A stretch of DNA of 64,000 nt from Rhizobium sp. RM (lineage in GTDB: Bacteria; Pseudomonadota; Alphaproteobacteria; Rhizobiales; Rhizobiaceae): contig NZ_JACAWV010000022.1 in NCBI RefSeq assembly GCF_013390595.1, positions 744,001-808,000 on the forward strand, read 5' to 3'. The notes under the pieces are model-generated. The model had not been told where the DNA came from. It searched no databases and saw only the letters and a program-made list of their open reading frames with translations. Position numbers and translations under genes: made by a program. This document shows, in pieces, positions 1 to 7,126 of the stretch. The stretch's first letter is position 1. The number at the start of each line of letters is the position of its first letter.

Positions 1-1
1 G

Positions 2-295
2 TGTCAGGAACGCAGCATTCCGGTCATGGCGTACTCGCCGATCGAACAGGGACGCATCCTCGACAACCATGCTCTGATCCATATTGCCAAAGCCTATCAG
101 GCCACGCCGGCCCAACTCGCATTGGCGTTCCTGCTGGAGCGCGACGGCGTCATCGCCATTCCGAAATCCGCAAGAGCGGAACGTGTCGAGGAAAATCGCG
201 GCGCGATTGAGCTTGAAATCACCGAAGAAGACTGGGCAGCGCTCGATGCTGCCTTCCCGCCACCATCCCGCAAGATCGCTCTCGAAATGCTGTGA
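2..295 (+). CDS. Aldo/keto reductase, C-terminal fragment
   Basis: The reading frame is open from the first bases of the window, so only the last 97 or so residues are present and the start lies upstream. The visible part matches the C-terminal end of the aldo/keto reductase barrel: the segment SPIEQGRI, then a region reading AIPKSAR that in this family contacts the NADP 2'-phosphate, then the helix RVEENRGAIEL and the closing element LTEEDWAALD-like. These enzymes reduce aldehydes and ketones with NADPH in the cytosol. The substrate cannot be told from this fragment. The next gene is on the other strand and converges on it. Confidence 0.85.
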   Translation, partial: CQERSIPVMAYSPIEQGRILDNHALIHIAKAYQATPAQLALAFLLERDGVIAIPKSARAERVEENRGAIELEITEEDWAALDAAFPPPSRKIALEML

Positions 296-380
296 TATGT
301 CATGAAGATGACGGTGTTTCCGGAATCGGTCCGGCAACAGCTTGAATCAGATTATCAGAGCCGAACGACACTTTGAAGCC

Positions 381-410
381 AAAGAAAGCCGCCCGGTCAA
401 CCGGACGGCT
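381..410 (-). terminator. Rho-independent terminator after the SRPBCC gene
   Basis: Read on the minus strand, a GC-rich stem of about nine pairs (GCCGTCCGG with CCGGGCGGC, one mismatch) closes a four-base loop and is followed by TTTCTTT. It lies about 20 bases past the stop codon of the SRPBCC gene, so it ends the arsR-SRPBCC transcript. Confidence 0.75.
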
Positions 411-429
411 CTTGCATTCAAGAAAGCAC

Positions 430-963
430 TTAACGCGGAATTCTGTCTTCATATTCCTTTTTCAACACCAGCCACCGATCCCAGAAAGGACCGGGCGCCT
501 TGTCGTGCAGGAGGTCGGCAAGAATATCGAGATGGACGTGCCAGCCGGAGCTGACACCCAGCATTTCCGCACGGTTGGCGAGCCGACGATGAACGAGCGT
601 CAGCAACACCTCTTTGCCCAGGGCCTGCAGTTCGATCGACACTTCACCACTTTCATCCCAGCTAAACACAAGCCGGTGTGGCGGAATGACGGTTATGATA
701 CGGCTCGCCATCTTGTGCTCCTCCGAAAAACCGTCGGGGCGCTTGCCGGGTGGGTCCGTCAATTCATCGTTTCGCCAGACGAGTTCGAAGGGTGCCCCGG
801 CGGCCAGTTTCATCTCACCGGAAGCCAGCCAGCGGCGGCGAAGATCGCTGTCCGTCAGATAGGACCAGACCCGCTCGATCGGTCCCGGCAAAAGTCGCTC
901 GATCTTCACGGTCGCTGGCTCGACAATCCGGCCATAAGCGTCGGGCATTACAATATCAGTCAT
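430..963 (-). CDS. SRPBCC (AHSA1/START-like) domain protein
   Basis: A 177-residue protein with the AHSA1-type SRPBCC fold signature: a first strand VKIERLLPGPIERVWSYLT, then RRRWLASGEM, a middle segment HRLVFSWDE and the C-terminal long helix HVHLDILADLL. Family members bind hydrophobic ligands in a cavity; no specific ligand can be named. An upstream ATG at 969 is possible, but the GGAGG element sits about 8 bases from the ATG at 963, which favours the shorter form. The gene overlaps the end of the arsR-type gene by a few bases, so the two are co-transcribed and probably translationally coupled. ArsR/SRPBCC pairs are common in alphaproteobacteria. Confidence 0.85.
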   Translation of the reverse strand: MTDIVMPDAYGRIVEPATVKIERLLPGPIERVWSYLTDSDLRRRWLASGEMKLAAGAPFELVWRNDELTDPPGKRPDGFSEEHKMASRIITVIPPHRLVFSWDESGEVSIELQALGKEVLLTLVHRRLANRAEMLGVSSGWHVHLDILADLLHDKAPGPFWDRWLVLKKEYEDRIPR

Positions 964-1324
964 TGTCATTTCCTCCGTTTAGAATGGGTTTGTCCTGATC
1001 GTGCTCCCTGAGCATCTGTTCGAGAACATCGAGACGGCTGTTCCAGAACTGCCTGTAGAAATCGAGCCACTCATGCGCCTCCGCCAGCGGCCCCGGCGCC
1101 AGGCGACAAAAATGGGTGCGCCCCCTCACCTCCCGCTGGATGAGACCGGCGTTCTCCAACGTCTTGATATGCTTGGACGCTGCTGCCAGCGACATGTCGA
1201 ATGGCTCTGCCAGTTGGCTGACCGTCCGCTCACCACGCGACAACTCGCGCAGCATCGTGCGGCGTGTCGCGTCGCCGAGGGCATGAAAGACGGTGTCCAG
1301 ATGGGGAGCGAGTAATTCAACCAT
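956..1324 (-). CDS. ArsR/SmtB-family transcriptional repressor
   Basis: A 122-residue winged-helix regulator. The DNA-binding part reads FHALGDATRRTMLRELS, QLAEPFDMSLAAASKHIK (recognition helix) and LIQREVRGRTHFCRL (wing). There is no CxC metal-binding motif in the recognition helix, so it is not a classic arsenic or zinc sensor. The frame extends upstream to 1396, but the ATG at 1324 gives the usual family length and lies inside a 20-base palindrome, as expected for an autorepressor. It overlaps the downstream SRPBCC gene. Probable role: local repressor of its own two-gene operon; the signal is unknown. Confidence 0.85.
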   Translation of the reverse strand: MVELLAPHLDTVFHALGDATRRTMLRELSRGERTVSQLAEPFDMSLAAASKHIKTLENAGLIQREVRGRTHFCRLAPGPLAEAHEWLDFYRQFWNSRLDVLEQMLREHDQDKPILNGGNDND

Positions 1325-1334
1325 ATTGTTGAAT
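1315..1334. promoter_or_regulatory. Palindromic operator overlapping the arsR start codon
   Basis: ATTCAACCATATTGTTGAAT has 7-base arms ATTCAAC and GTTGAAT around a 6-base centre. It covers the ATG of the ArsR-type gene at 1322-1324. A second related palindrome lies 39 bases upstream, centre to centre. Symmetric sites of this kind over the start region are typical of ArsR-family autorepression. Confidence 0.65.
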
Positions 1335-1355
1335 ATAAGCGCCCGAGAGAAAAAG

Positions 1356-1371
1356 TCAACCAAGTGGTTGA
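1356..1371. promoter_or_regulatory. Second TCAACCA/TGGTTGA operator upstream of arsR
   Basis: TCAACCAAGTGGTTGA is a palindrome with 7-base arms and a 2-base centre, sharing the TCAAC half-site with the palindrome over the start codon. The two sites would place two repressor dimers over the promoter and translation start of the arsR-SRPBCC operon. Confidence 0.6.
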
Positions 1372-1393
1372 ATAACTCTGCAAGGGTGCCCGC

Positions 1394-1428
1394 CAAAACA
1401 AAAACGCCCGCGGTTTCCCACGGGCGTT
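1394..1428 (-). terminator. Rho-independent terminator after ilvH
   Basis: On the minus strand an 8-pair stem (AACGCCCG with CGGGCGTT) with a 10-base loop runs into TTTTTGTTTT. It is about 30 bases past the ilvH stop codon and closes the ilvIH transcript ahead of the arsR promoter. Confidence 0.85.
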
Positions 1429-1457
1429 ATATCGGAAACAACGGCTTAGGGGCGTTT

Positions 1458-2030
1458 TTACATACCCTGCGAGCCACGGTTCATGGCAGCGATACCGGTG
1501 CGGCAGATTTCGATCAGGCCGAGAGGCTTGATGATCGCCACGAACTGGTCGATTTTCGAGGACTTGCCGGTGATTTCGAAAATGAAATGCTCGACCGTTG
1601 CATCGACCACCTTGGCCTGGAACGCATCGGCAAGACGCAGAGCCTCGGCACGGTCTTCGCCGGCACCGGCAACCTTGATAAGCGCCACTTCGCGCTCGAT
1701 CGGCCGCTCCTGCCCCAACTCGCGAGCGCGGACTGTCAGATCGAGAACCCGGTGCACAGGAACGATGCGCTCCAACTGGGCCTTGATCTGCTCCAGAACG
1801 ACCGGCGTGCCACGGGTCACGATGGTGATACGCGACAGATGCGCCTCATGTTCCGTCTCCGAAACCGTAAGGCTTTCGATGTTGTAGCCCCGGCCTGAAA
1901 ACAGGCCGATGACGCGGGCAAGCACGCCGGGCTCGTTGTTGACGAGAACCGACAGCGTGTGGTTTTCCGCAACCGCCGTTTCCTTCTGGATGAAGTAGGC
2001 AGAGCCGGTGGGTTGTAGGTGTGCGTTCAT
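1458..2030 (-). CDS. ilvH: Acetolactate synthase small (regulatory) subunit
   Basis: A 190-residue regulatory subunit of acetohydroxyacid synthase, the first common enzyme of valine, leucine and isoleucine synthesis. The N-terminal ACT domain is clear (HTLSVLVNNEPGVLARVIGLF, then GYNIESLTVS), where valine binds to inhibit the enzyme; the C-terminal half carries the second domain (FEITGKSSKIDQFVAI). A GAGGAAA ribosome site lies about 6 bases before the ATG. It follows the large-subunit gene by 21 bases in the same direction, forming an ilvIH operon controlled by the leader at 3908-4056. Confidence 0.97.
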   Translation of the reverse strand: MNAHLQPTGSAYFIQKETAVAENHTLSVLVNNEPGVLARVIGLFSGRGYNIESLTVSETEHEAHLSRITIVTRGTPVVLEQIKAQLERIVPVHRVLDLTVRARELGQERPIEREVALIKVAGAGEDRAEALRLADAFQAKVVDATVEHFIFEITGKSSKIDQFVAIIKPLGLIEICRTGIAAMNRGSQGM

Positions 2031-2051
2031 GTCGTTTTCCTCTTCCCGCTC

Positions 2052-3857
2052 TTAAACCAGCTGACGGCCCTTGGCGTCGATGGCATTGGCAACAGCCTCG
2101 TCCGTCGCCTCATCCGGCAACAGCATCTCGTTATGGGCTTTACCAGACGGGATCATCGGGAAGCAATTGGCAAGATTGGCAACGCGGCAATCGAAGATAA
2201 CCGGCTTCTTGACCGCAATCATCTCAGCAATCTTGTCGTCCAGTTCCTTCGGGTCGTCGCAGTACATGCCGACCGCGCCGTAAGCTTCCGCCAGCTTGAC
2301 GAAATCAGGCATCGCTTCGGTATAGGAGTTGGACAGGCGGTTGCCATGCAGCAACTGCTGCCACTGACGAACCATACCCATATACTGGTTGTTCAAAATG
2401 AAAATCTTGACCGGCAGGTTATACTGGATGGCGCAGGACATTTCCTGAATGCACATCTGGATCGAGGCATCACCGGCAACGTCGATGACCAGCGCATCCG
2501 GATGGGCAACCTGAACGCCGATGGCGGCAGGCAGACCATACCCCATGGTGCCGAGGCCACCGGATGTCATCCAGTGGTTCGGTTCTTCGAAACCAAAGAA
2601 CTGCGCTGCCCACATCTGGTGCTGGCCGACTTCGGTGGTGATGTAGGTGTCATGTCCCTTCGACGCCTCATACAGACGCTGAAGCGCGTATTGCGGCATG
2701 ATGACATCGTTTGAGTTCTTGTAGGCGAAGGAATTGCGGGCACGCCAACGATCGATCTGCTGGTGCCAGTCTGCCGTCTGCGCTTTTTCAGGCTTCTTCG
2801 GCAGCGCACGCCAGAGGCGAACCATATCCTCGAGAACATGGCTGACATCGCCGATGATCGGAACGTCGACACGAACGTTCTTGTTGATCGAAGACGGATC
2901 GATATCGATGTGGATCTTCTTGGAGTTCGGCGAAAACGCATTCAGACGGCCGGTAATACGGTCATCGAAACGCGCACCGATACAAACCATGACATCGCAA
3001 TCGTGCATGGTCATGTTGGCTTCGTAAGATCCGTGCATGCCCAGCATGCCGAGCCAGTTCTTGCCAGATGCGGGATAGGCACCGAGCCCCATCAGGGTCG
3101 AGGTAATCGGGAAATTGGTCAGCTCGACCAGTTCGCGCAGCAAGCGGGTTGCTTCCGGCCCGGAGTTGATAACGCCGCCGCCCGTATAGAAAACAGGCTT
3201 TTTTGCCTTCGACATCAATTCGATGGCCGCATGAATGGCGTTCAGATCGCCTTGGACCTTCGGCTTGTAGCTCTTCTGCTGAACAGCAGCGGAAGGCGGC
3301 GTATAGGTGCCGGTGGCAAACTGGATATCCTTGGGAACGTCAACGACAACCGGACCCGGACGGCCGGTCTGAGCGATGCGGAAAGCCTCATGGATGATGC
3401 CAGCCAGTTCGTTGACGTCCTTTACCAGCCAGTTGTGCTTGGTGCAGGGGCGCGTAATACCAACCGTGTCGCACTCCTGAAACGCATCGGAACCGATCAG
3501 TGTGGTCGGAACCTGGCCGGAAATGCAGACGAGCGGAATGCTGTCCATCAACGCGTCCTGCAGAGGCGTAACCGCATTGGTGGCACCAGGACCGGAGGTG
3601 ACAAGCATGACGCCGACCTTGCCAGTGGAACGGGCATAACCTTCGGCCGCATGGCCGGCGCCCTGTTCATGGCGCACGAGGATATGCTGAATGTCTTCCT
3701 GCTGGAAAATCTCGTCATAAATCGGAAGGACTGCACCGCCCGGATAACCGAAGATGTGCTCCACACCGTTATCCTTGAGGGCTTTCAGAACGATTTCCGC
3801 GCCCGTCATGCGATTGCTGTTTTCCGTATTGTCCTTATCCGTCATTGCCTGTTCCAT
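2052..3857 (-). CDS. ilvI: Acetolactate synthase large (catalytic) subunit
   Basis: A 601-residue thiamine-diphosphate enzyme (often named IlvB/IlvI) that joins two pyruvates, or pyruvate and 2-oxobutyrate, to start branched-chain amino acid synthesis. The N-terminal domain has GYPGGAVLPIYDE and the catalytic glutamate in RHEQGAGH (about residue 64). The C-terminal domain holds the TPP/Mg motif GDASIQM...ILNN and the region NQYMGMVRQWQ. Two in-frame ATGs, at 3857 and 3845, could both serve as start. The gene is preceded by a leader peptide and attenuator, so branched-chain amino acid supply likely sets its expression. Confidence 0.97.
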   Translation of the reverse strand: MEQAMTDKDNTENSNRMTGAEIVLKALKDNGVEHIFGYPGGAVLPIYDEIFQQEDIQHILVRHEQGAGHAAEGYARSTGKVGVMLVTSGPGATNAVTPLQDALMDSIPLVCISGQVPTTLIGSDAFQECDTVGITRPCTKHNWLVKDVNELAGIIHEAFRIAQTGRPGPVVVDVPKDIQFATGTYTPPSAAVQQKSYKPKVQGDLNAIHAAIELMSKAKKPVFYTGGGVINSGPEATRLLRELVELTNFPITSTLMGLGAYPASGKNWLGMLGMHGSYEANMTMHDCDVMVCIGARFDDRITGRLNAFSPNSKKIHIDIDPSSINKNVRVDVPIIGDVSHVLEDMVRLWRALPKKPEKAQTADWHQQIDRWRARNSFAYKNSNDVIMPQYALQRLYEASKGHDTYITTEVGQHQMWAAQFFGFEEPNHWMTSGGLGTMGYGLPAAIGVQVAHPDALVIDVAGDASIQMCIQEMSCAIQYNLPVKIFILNNQYMGMVRQWQQLLHGNRLSNSYTEAMPDFVKLAEAYGAVGMYCDDPKELDDKIAEMIAVKKPVIFDCRVANLANCFPMIPSGKAHNEMLLPDEATDEAVANAIDAKGRQLV

Positions 3858-3907
3858 CCCGAGTTGGCTTTGGATATCGCTGAGCCTTACGGCCCGTGTG
3901 AAGACAT

Positions 3908-3984
3908 AAAAAAAGGCCCCTAGAGGAGCCTCGTTTAGCGCATGGGTGCTTTCGCCGGATGGTTACACCATCCTGCCCATGCGC
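3908..3984 (-). promoter_or_regulatory. Transcription attenuator of ilvIH
   Basis: On the minus strand, the leader RNA first forms a long hairpin: arms GCGCATGGG and CCCATGCGC (3976-3984 and 3938-3946, perfect 9 pairs) enclosing an inner GGATGG/CCATCC stem that contains the leader stop codon. Just downstream is a terminator: GGCTCC, loop TCTA, GGGGCC and seven T's (3908-3930). A ribosome stalled at the Val/Leu/Ile codons of the leader would cover the 5' arm of the first hairpin. A clean antiterminator pairing was not found by eye, so the exact switch is inferred. The terminator lies about 50 bases before ilvI. Confidence 0.75.
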
Positions 3985-4019
3985 CGTCCCACCACGATAA
4001 GTACGTTAAGATTTTTCAT
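3963..4019 (-). CDS. ilvIH leader peptide
   Basis: An 18-codon open frame encodes MKNLNVLIVVGRRMGRMV. It carries the run V-L-I-V-V at residues 6-10, exactly the three amino acids whose synthesis the downstream ilvIH genes start. It ends inside the first hairpin of the attenuator. No Shine-Dalgarno sequence precedes the ATG, and the predicted promoter places the transcription start within about 3 bases of it, so the peptide is probably made from a leaderless mRNA, as is known for trpL of Sinorhizobium. Its function is to sense charging of Val, Leu and Ile tRNAs by translation speed. Confidence 0.8.
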   Translation of the reverse strand: MKNLNVLIVVGRRMGRMV

Positions 4020-4027
4020 GGGGCGGA

Positions 4028-4056
4028 GTGTTAGCCACAAACGCGGCAGCCGTCAA
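4028..4056 (-). promoter_or_regulatory. Predicted ilv leader promoter
   Basis: On the minus strand TTGACG (4051-4056) is followed, after exactly 17 bases, by TAACAC (4028-4033). The expected transcription start is about 6-8 bases further, near 4020-4022, next to the leader ATG at 4019. The -10 is imperfect, the -35 is good. Confidence 0.55.
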
Positions 4057-4223
4057 CGCATATTGCGGAAAAAATCATCTTCCGTTCATTTTATTGCCAG
4101 AACGACCGCCAAAACGAAATTTTCGAACGATATCGCTACACCAGTTGTTAAATAGGTTCATCTTATTCTGGAAAGCACAGGCGCTGTCCGAAATGCGGTC
4201 TTGTCCAGCGCCCGGGATGACAT

Positions 4224-6218
4224 GTGAACAACGGCGAGTTTTATTCATCGTCCAAGACGGACGAAAACGAGCGACGATCCAGCCAGCAAGCGCCCAATCG
4301 GCAGCTTGGGCGTGTGATCGCCTGCGATGGCGCACGCGCCACAATCGCCGCAGATACCGATCCCGGTTCCACCGATCTTTCACAACTCTGGTCCGTGGGC
4401 CGCCTTATCTCCATCGAGATGGGCACCAGCCGGGTTGCCGCCCTCACCTGCTCGATGCGCACCAAAGACGACGGCTGGTCGAGCGACGGTAGCAACACGT
4501 TGCTGATTGAGGTCGACCTGCTGGGTGAAGTCTACCGGACGGAAGATGGCAGCGAACGCTTCTCGACCGGCATCTCACGATATCCTTATCTTGGCGCCGT
4601 GGCGCATCGCATCCGCACAAGCGATCTCTCGAAAATCTACGATAGCGGCAAGCGCGACGCCTGTGTCATTGGCAAGCTCACGCAGGACGATGCCATCGAC
4701 GCAACGATCAGCATTCCGCAGATGCTGGCCAAACACTTTGCCGTCGTCGGCTCCACGGGTGTCGGCAAATCGACCGCTGTTTCATTGCTGCTCAACAAGG
4801 CAATCGAAACCGACCCGAAACTTCGTATCCTCATTCTCGATCCGCATAACGAATTCGCCGCCGCCTTCCCCAGCAATTCCGTCGTCATCGACACCGATAC
4901 GCTCGATCTGCCGTTCTGGCTGATGCGACTGGATGAGTTTGCCGAGGTAGTGTTTCGCGGGCGAAAGCCGGTTCCTGAAGAGATGGACATCCTTCGTGAT
5001 CTTATCCCCGATGCAAAACGGGTTTTCCGGGGATCAGAGGGCTCTGCCGTTCGGCGCAGTTCCGACAAGAGCGCGGTCACCTCGGACTCACCCATTCCCT
5101 ATCGGATCGCCGATCTGCTGGCGATGATCGACGAACGCATCGGCCGACTTGAAGGACGCAGCGACAAGCCCGCATTGCGCTCGCTCAAAATCCGTATCCT
5201 CTCGGCGATCAATGATCCGCGCTATCACTTCATGTTCTCCAGCAACACGATCAGCGACACGATAATGGAAACGCTGGCACATATTTTCCGTGTTCCCGGC
5301 GATGGCAAACCGATCTCTGTCTTCCAGCTCTCCGGCATTCCATCTGAAGTCGTAAACTCCGTTGCCTCGGTGCTTTGCCGCATGTCGTTTGAACTCGCCG
5401 TTCTGGCACGTGGTTCGCTGCATATGCTGGTGGTTTGCGAGGAAGCGCACCGTTATGTTCCGGCAGACCCGGAGCGCGGCTTTTTCCCGACCCGACAGGC
5501 GATTGCCCAGATTGCCAAGGAAGGCCGAAAATACGGCATTTCCCTCGGCGTCATCAGCCAGCGGCCGAGCGAACTGGATCAGACGATCCTGTCGCAGTGC
5601 TCGACGGTTTTTGCCATGCGTCTCTCCAACGAGAACGACCAGAAGATCATTCTTTCTGCGGTGCCGAACTCGTCGACATCGACCACAAGCTTCCTGTCGT
5701 CGATCGGCAATGGCGAAGCAATCGCCTTTGGTGAGGCTGTCAGTGTGCCTATGCGGATGCGCTTTGACCGCGTTCCCACTGCCAAGCTGCCGAAAGCCAG
5801 TGGCGCCACCACCCACGCAGTACAGGAAACGCCTGATACCGTCGATCTGAGCTCCATCGTCACACGCATGCGGGCCGCGGCAAAGCCAACGATCTCCGGC
5901 TTCCAGCAGAGCTTCGATGCCGCATTCCCGGTCTCCGAGACACCGGAACCGCAGGAGACTGAAGAAACACAGAACTGGCGACAGGAACTGCACAGCCCGT
6001 CAAATACGGTTGAAGGCACGCGCGGCTACGAACCCTATCGTCCAGACATGTTGCCCGGACGCAGTGCGCAGCCTGCCCAAGCCGACCCAGTCAACGACCT
6101 GCGGAAAGCCTCTTTCCAGTTGCAGGCGCAGAACGCCCCGCCACCAGTCGAAAACAGACCGTCGCTGCGCGAAAGTCTGCTCAAAAAACCACTCGGCAGT
6201 CTTTATCGCAAAGATTGA
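4224..6218 (+). CDS. HerA-type ATP-binding protein
   Basis: A 664-residue P-loop ATPase of the HerA/FtsK-like class. An N-terminal barrel-like region (residues about 25-150) precedes the Walker A GSTGVGKST at about 176-184. A conserved ILDPHNEF follows, and the HerA-type Walker B LVVCEEAHRYV lies near residue 405, then the sensor/arginine part IAKEGRKYGISLGVISQRPSELD. The last 150 residues are Pro/Gln/Glu-rich and look disordered. HerA proteins are hexameric DNA translocases that usually work with the nuclease NurA; no NurA-like gene is adjacent here. The start is a GTG with a weak ribosome site, so it is uncertain. Precise function is unknown. Confidence 0.85.
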   Translation: MNNGEFYSSSKTDENERRSSQQAPNRQLGRVIACDGARATIAADTDPGSTDLSQLWSVGRLISIEMGTSRVAALTCSMRTKDDGWSSDGSNTLLIEVDLLGEVYRTEDGSERFSTGISRYPYLGAVAHRIRTSDLSKIYDSGKRDACVIGKLTQDDAIDATISIPQMLAKHFAVVGSTGVGKSTAVSLLLNKAIETDPKLRILILDPHNEFAAAFPSNSVVIDTDTLDLPFWLMRLDEFAEVVFRGRKPVPEEMDILRDLIPDAKRVFRGSEGSAVRRSSDKSAVTSDSPIPYRIADLLAMIDERIGRLEGRSDKPALRSLKIRILSAINDPRYHFMFSSNTISDTIMETLAHIFRVPGDGKPISVFQLSGIPSEVVNSVASVLCRMSFELAVLARGSLHMLVVCEEAHRYVPADPERGFFPTRQAIAQIAKEGRKYGISLGVISQRPSELDQTILSQCSTVFAMRLSNENDQKIILSAVPNSSTSTTSFLSSIGNGEAIAFGEAVSVPMRMRFDRVPTAKLPKASGATTHAVQETPDTVDLSSIVTRMRAAAKPTISGFQQSFDAAFPVSETPEPQETEETQNWRQELHSPSNTVEGTRGYEPYRPDMLPGRSAQPAQADPVNDLRKASFQLQAQNAPPPVENRPSLRESLLKKPLGSLYRKD

Positions 6219-6229
6219 AGCCGTCAGCC

Positions 6230-7126
6230 TCACGGCTGAATGCGCTCCCAATCCTCTCCCATCTGGTTCCGAAACCAGGTCATCTGGCGTTTGGCGTATT
6301 GGCGTGTCGCAGCCGCTGATTTCTCGATGACCTCGGCTTCGCTCATCTGACCCGACAACATCGCTGCGATCTGCGCAACACCGATCGCCTTCATCGCTGT
6401 CGCATCTTCCGGCAAACCAAACGCCAAAAGCGCTTTCACCTCGTCCACAGCACCGCTTTCCATCATCTTTTCAAAACGGCTGTTAATGCGGGCATGCAGC
6501 ACGGGGCGTTCTGGCAGAACGACAAATTTCCGGGCGCGGTCGGTGTCGACAATCACGGGACCACGCGCCTGCTGGAAATCGCGGATCGATTTTCCGGTGG
6601 TTTCAAGAACCTCGAGAGCGCGCACAATGCGCTGGCCATCGCCTTCTTTCAGCACTCGCGCCATTTCGGGGTCGCGACCGACAAGCTCCTTGTGGAGAAC
6701 CTCCGCTCCCTCCTGCAACAAACGGTCGCGAAGTCCGTCCCGAATAGCGGCCGGAATGGCTGGCATATCCGAAAGACCGCCTGTCAGCGCCTTGAAGTAA
6801 AGCCCCGTCCCGCCAACGATTACGGGAAAACGACCTTCCCCGCGCAACTGCTGCAGAAGCGCGGCAATGTCGCGCAGCCATTCACCGGTCGAATAAAGCC
6901 GGCTTGCTGCAACATGGCCGTAGAGAAGATGCGGAACACCCTCCATTTCGTCCTCGGAGGGCCGCGCTGTCAGCACCTGAAGTGTGTCGTAAACCTGCAT
7001 GCTGTCGGCATTGATGACGACGCCACCCCGCTCCCGTGCCAGACGAAGCGCAAGCGCGGACTTGCCGCTTGCCGTCGGGCCGGTTATCAGGATCGCATCA
7101 AAATTCTCATCAAGGTTTTTCATCAT
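6230..7126 (-). CDS. miaA: tRNA dimethylallyltransferase
   Basis: About 298 residues. It transfers a dimethylallyl group to N6 of adenosine 37 in tRNAs that read U-starting codons, the first step to ms2i6A. Seen: the P-loop LITGPTASGKSALAL near residues 13-27, the substrate motif VINADSMQVYD, VGGTGLYFKAL, and the C-terminal AATRQYAKRQMTWFRNQ. Two consecutive ATGs at 7126 and 7123 are the likely starts, with GAGAG just upstream; a TTG further upstream is less likely. The start codon overlaps the divergent serB start at 7125, so each gene's promoter must lie inside the other gene. Confidence 0.96.
   Translation of the reverse strand: MMKNLDENFDAILITGPTASGKSALALRLARERGGVVINADSMQVYDTLQVLTARPSEDEMEGVPHLLYGHVAASRLYSTGEWLRDIAALLQQLRGEGRFPVIVGGTGLYFKALTGGLSDMPAIPAAIRDGLRDRLLQEGAEVLHKELVGRDPEMARVLKEGDGQRIVRALEVLETTGKSIRDFQQARGPVIVDTDRARKFVVLPERPVLHARINSRFEKMMESGAVDEVKALLAFGLPEDATAMKAIGVAQIAAMLSGQMSEAEVIEKSAAATRQYAKRQMTWFRNQMGEDWERIQP

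Noticed and set aside
2763-3923. 386-codon open frame on the plus strand across ilvI
   Set aside because: It lies opposite the well-supported ilvI gene and has no recognisable protein pattern; it is a by-product of the codon use of ilvI.
4224-6218. HerA gene as part of a phage-defence island
   Set aside because: Neighbours are housekeeping genes (ilvI, miaA, serB) with no nuclease, sirtuin or other defence partner and no sign of transfer.
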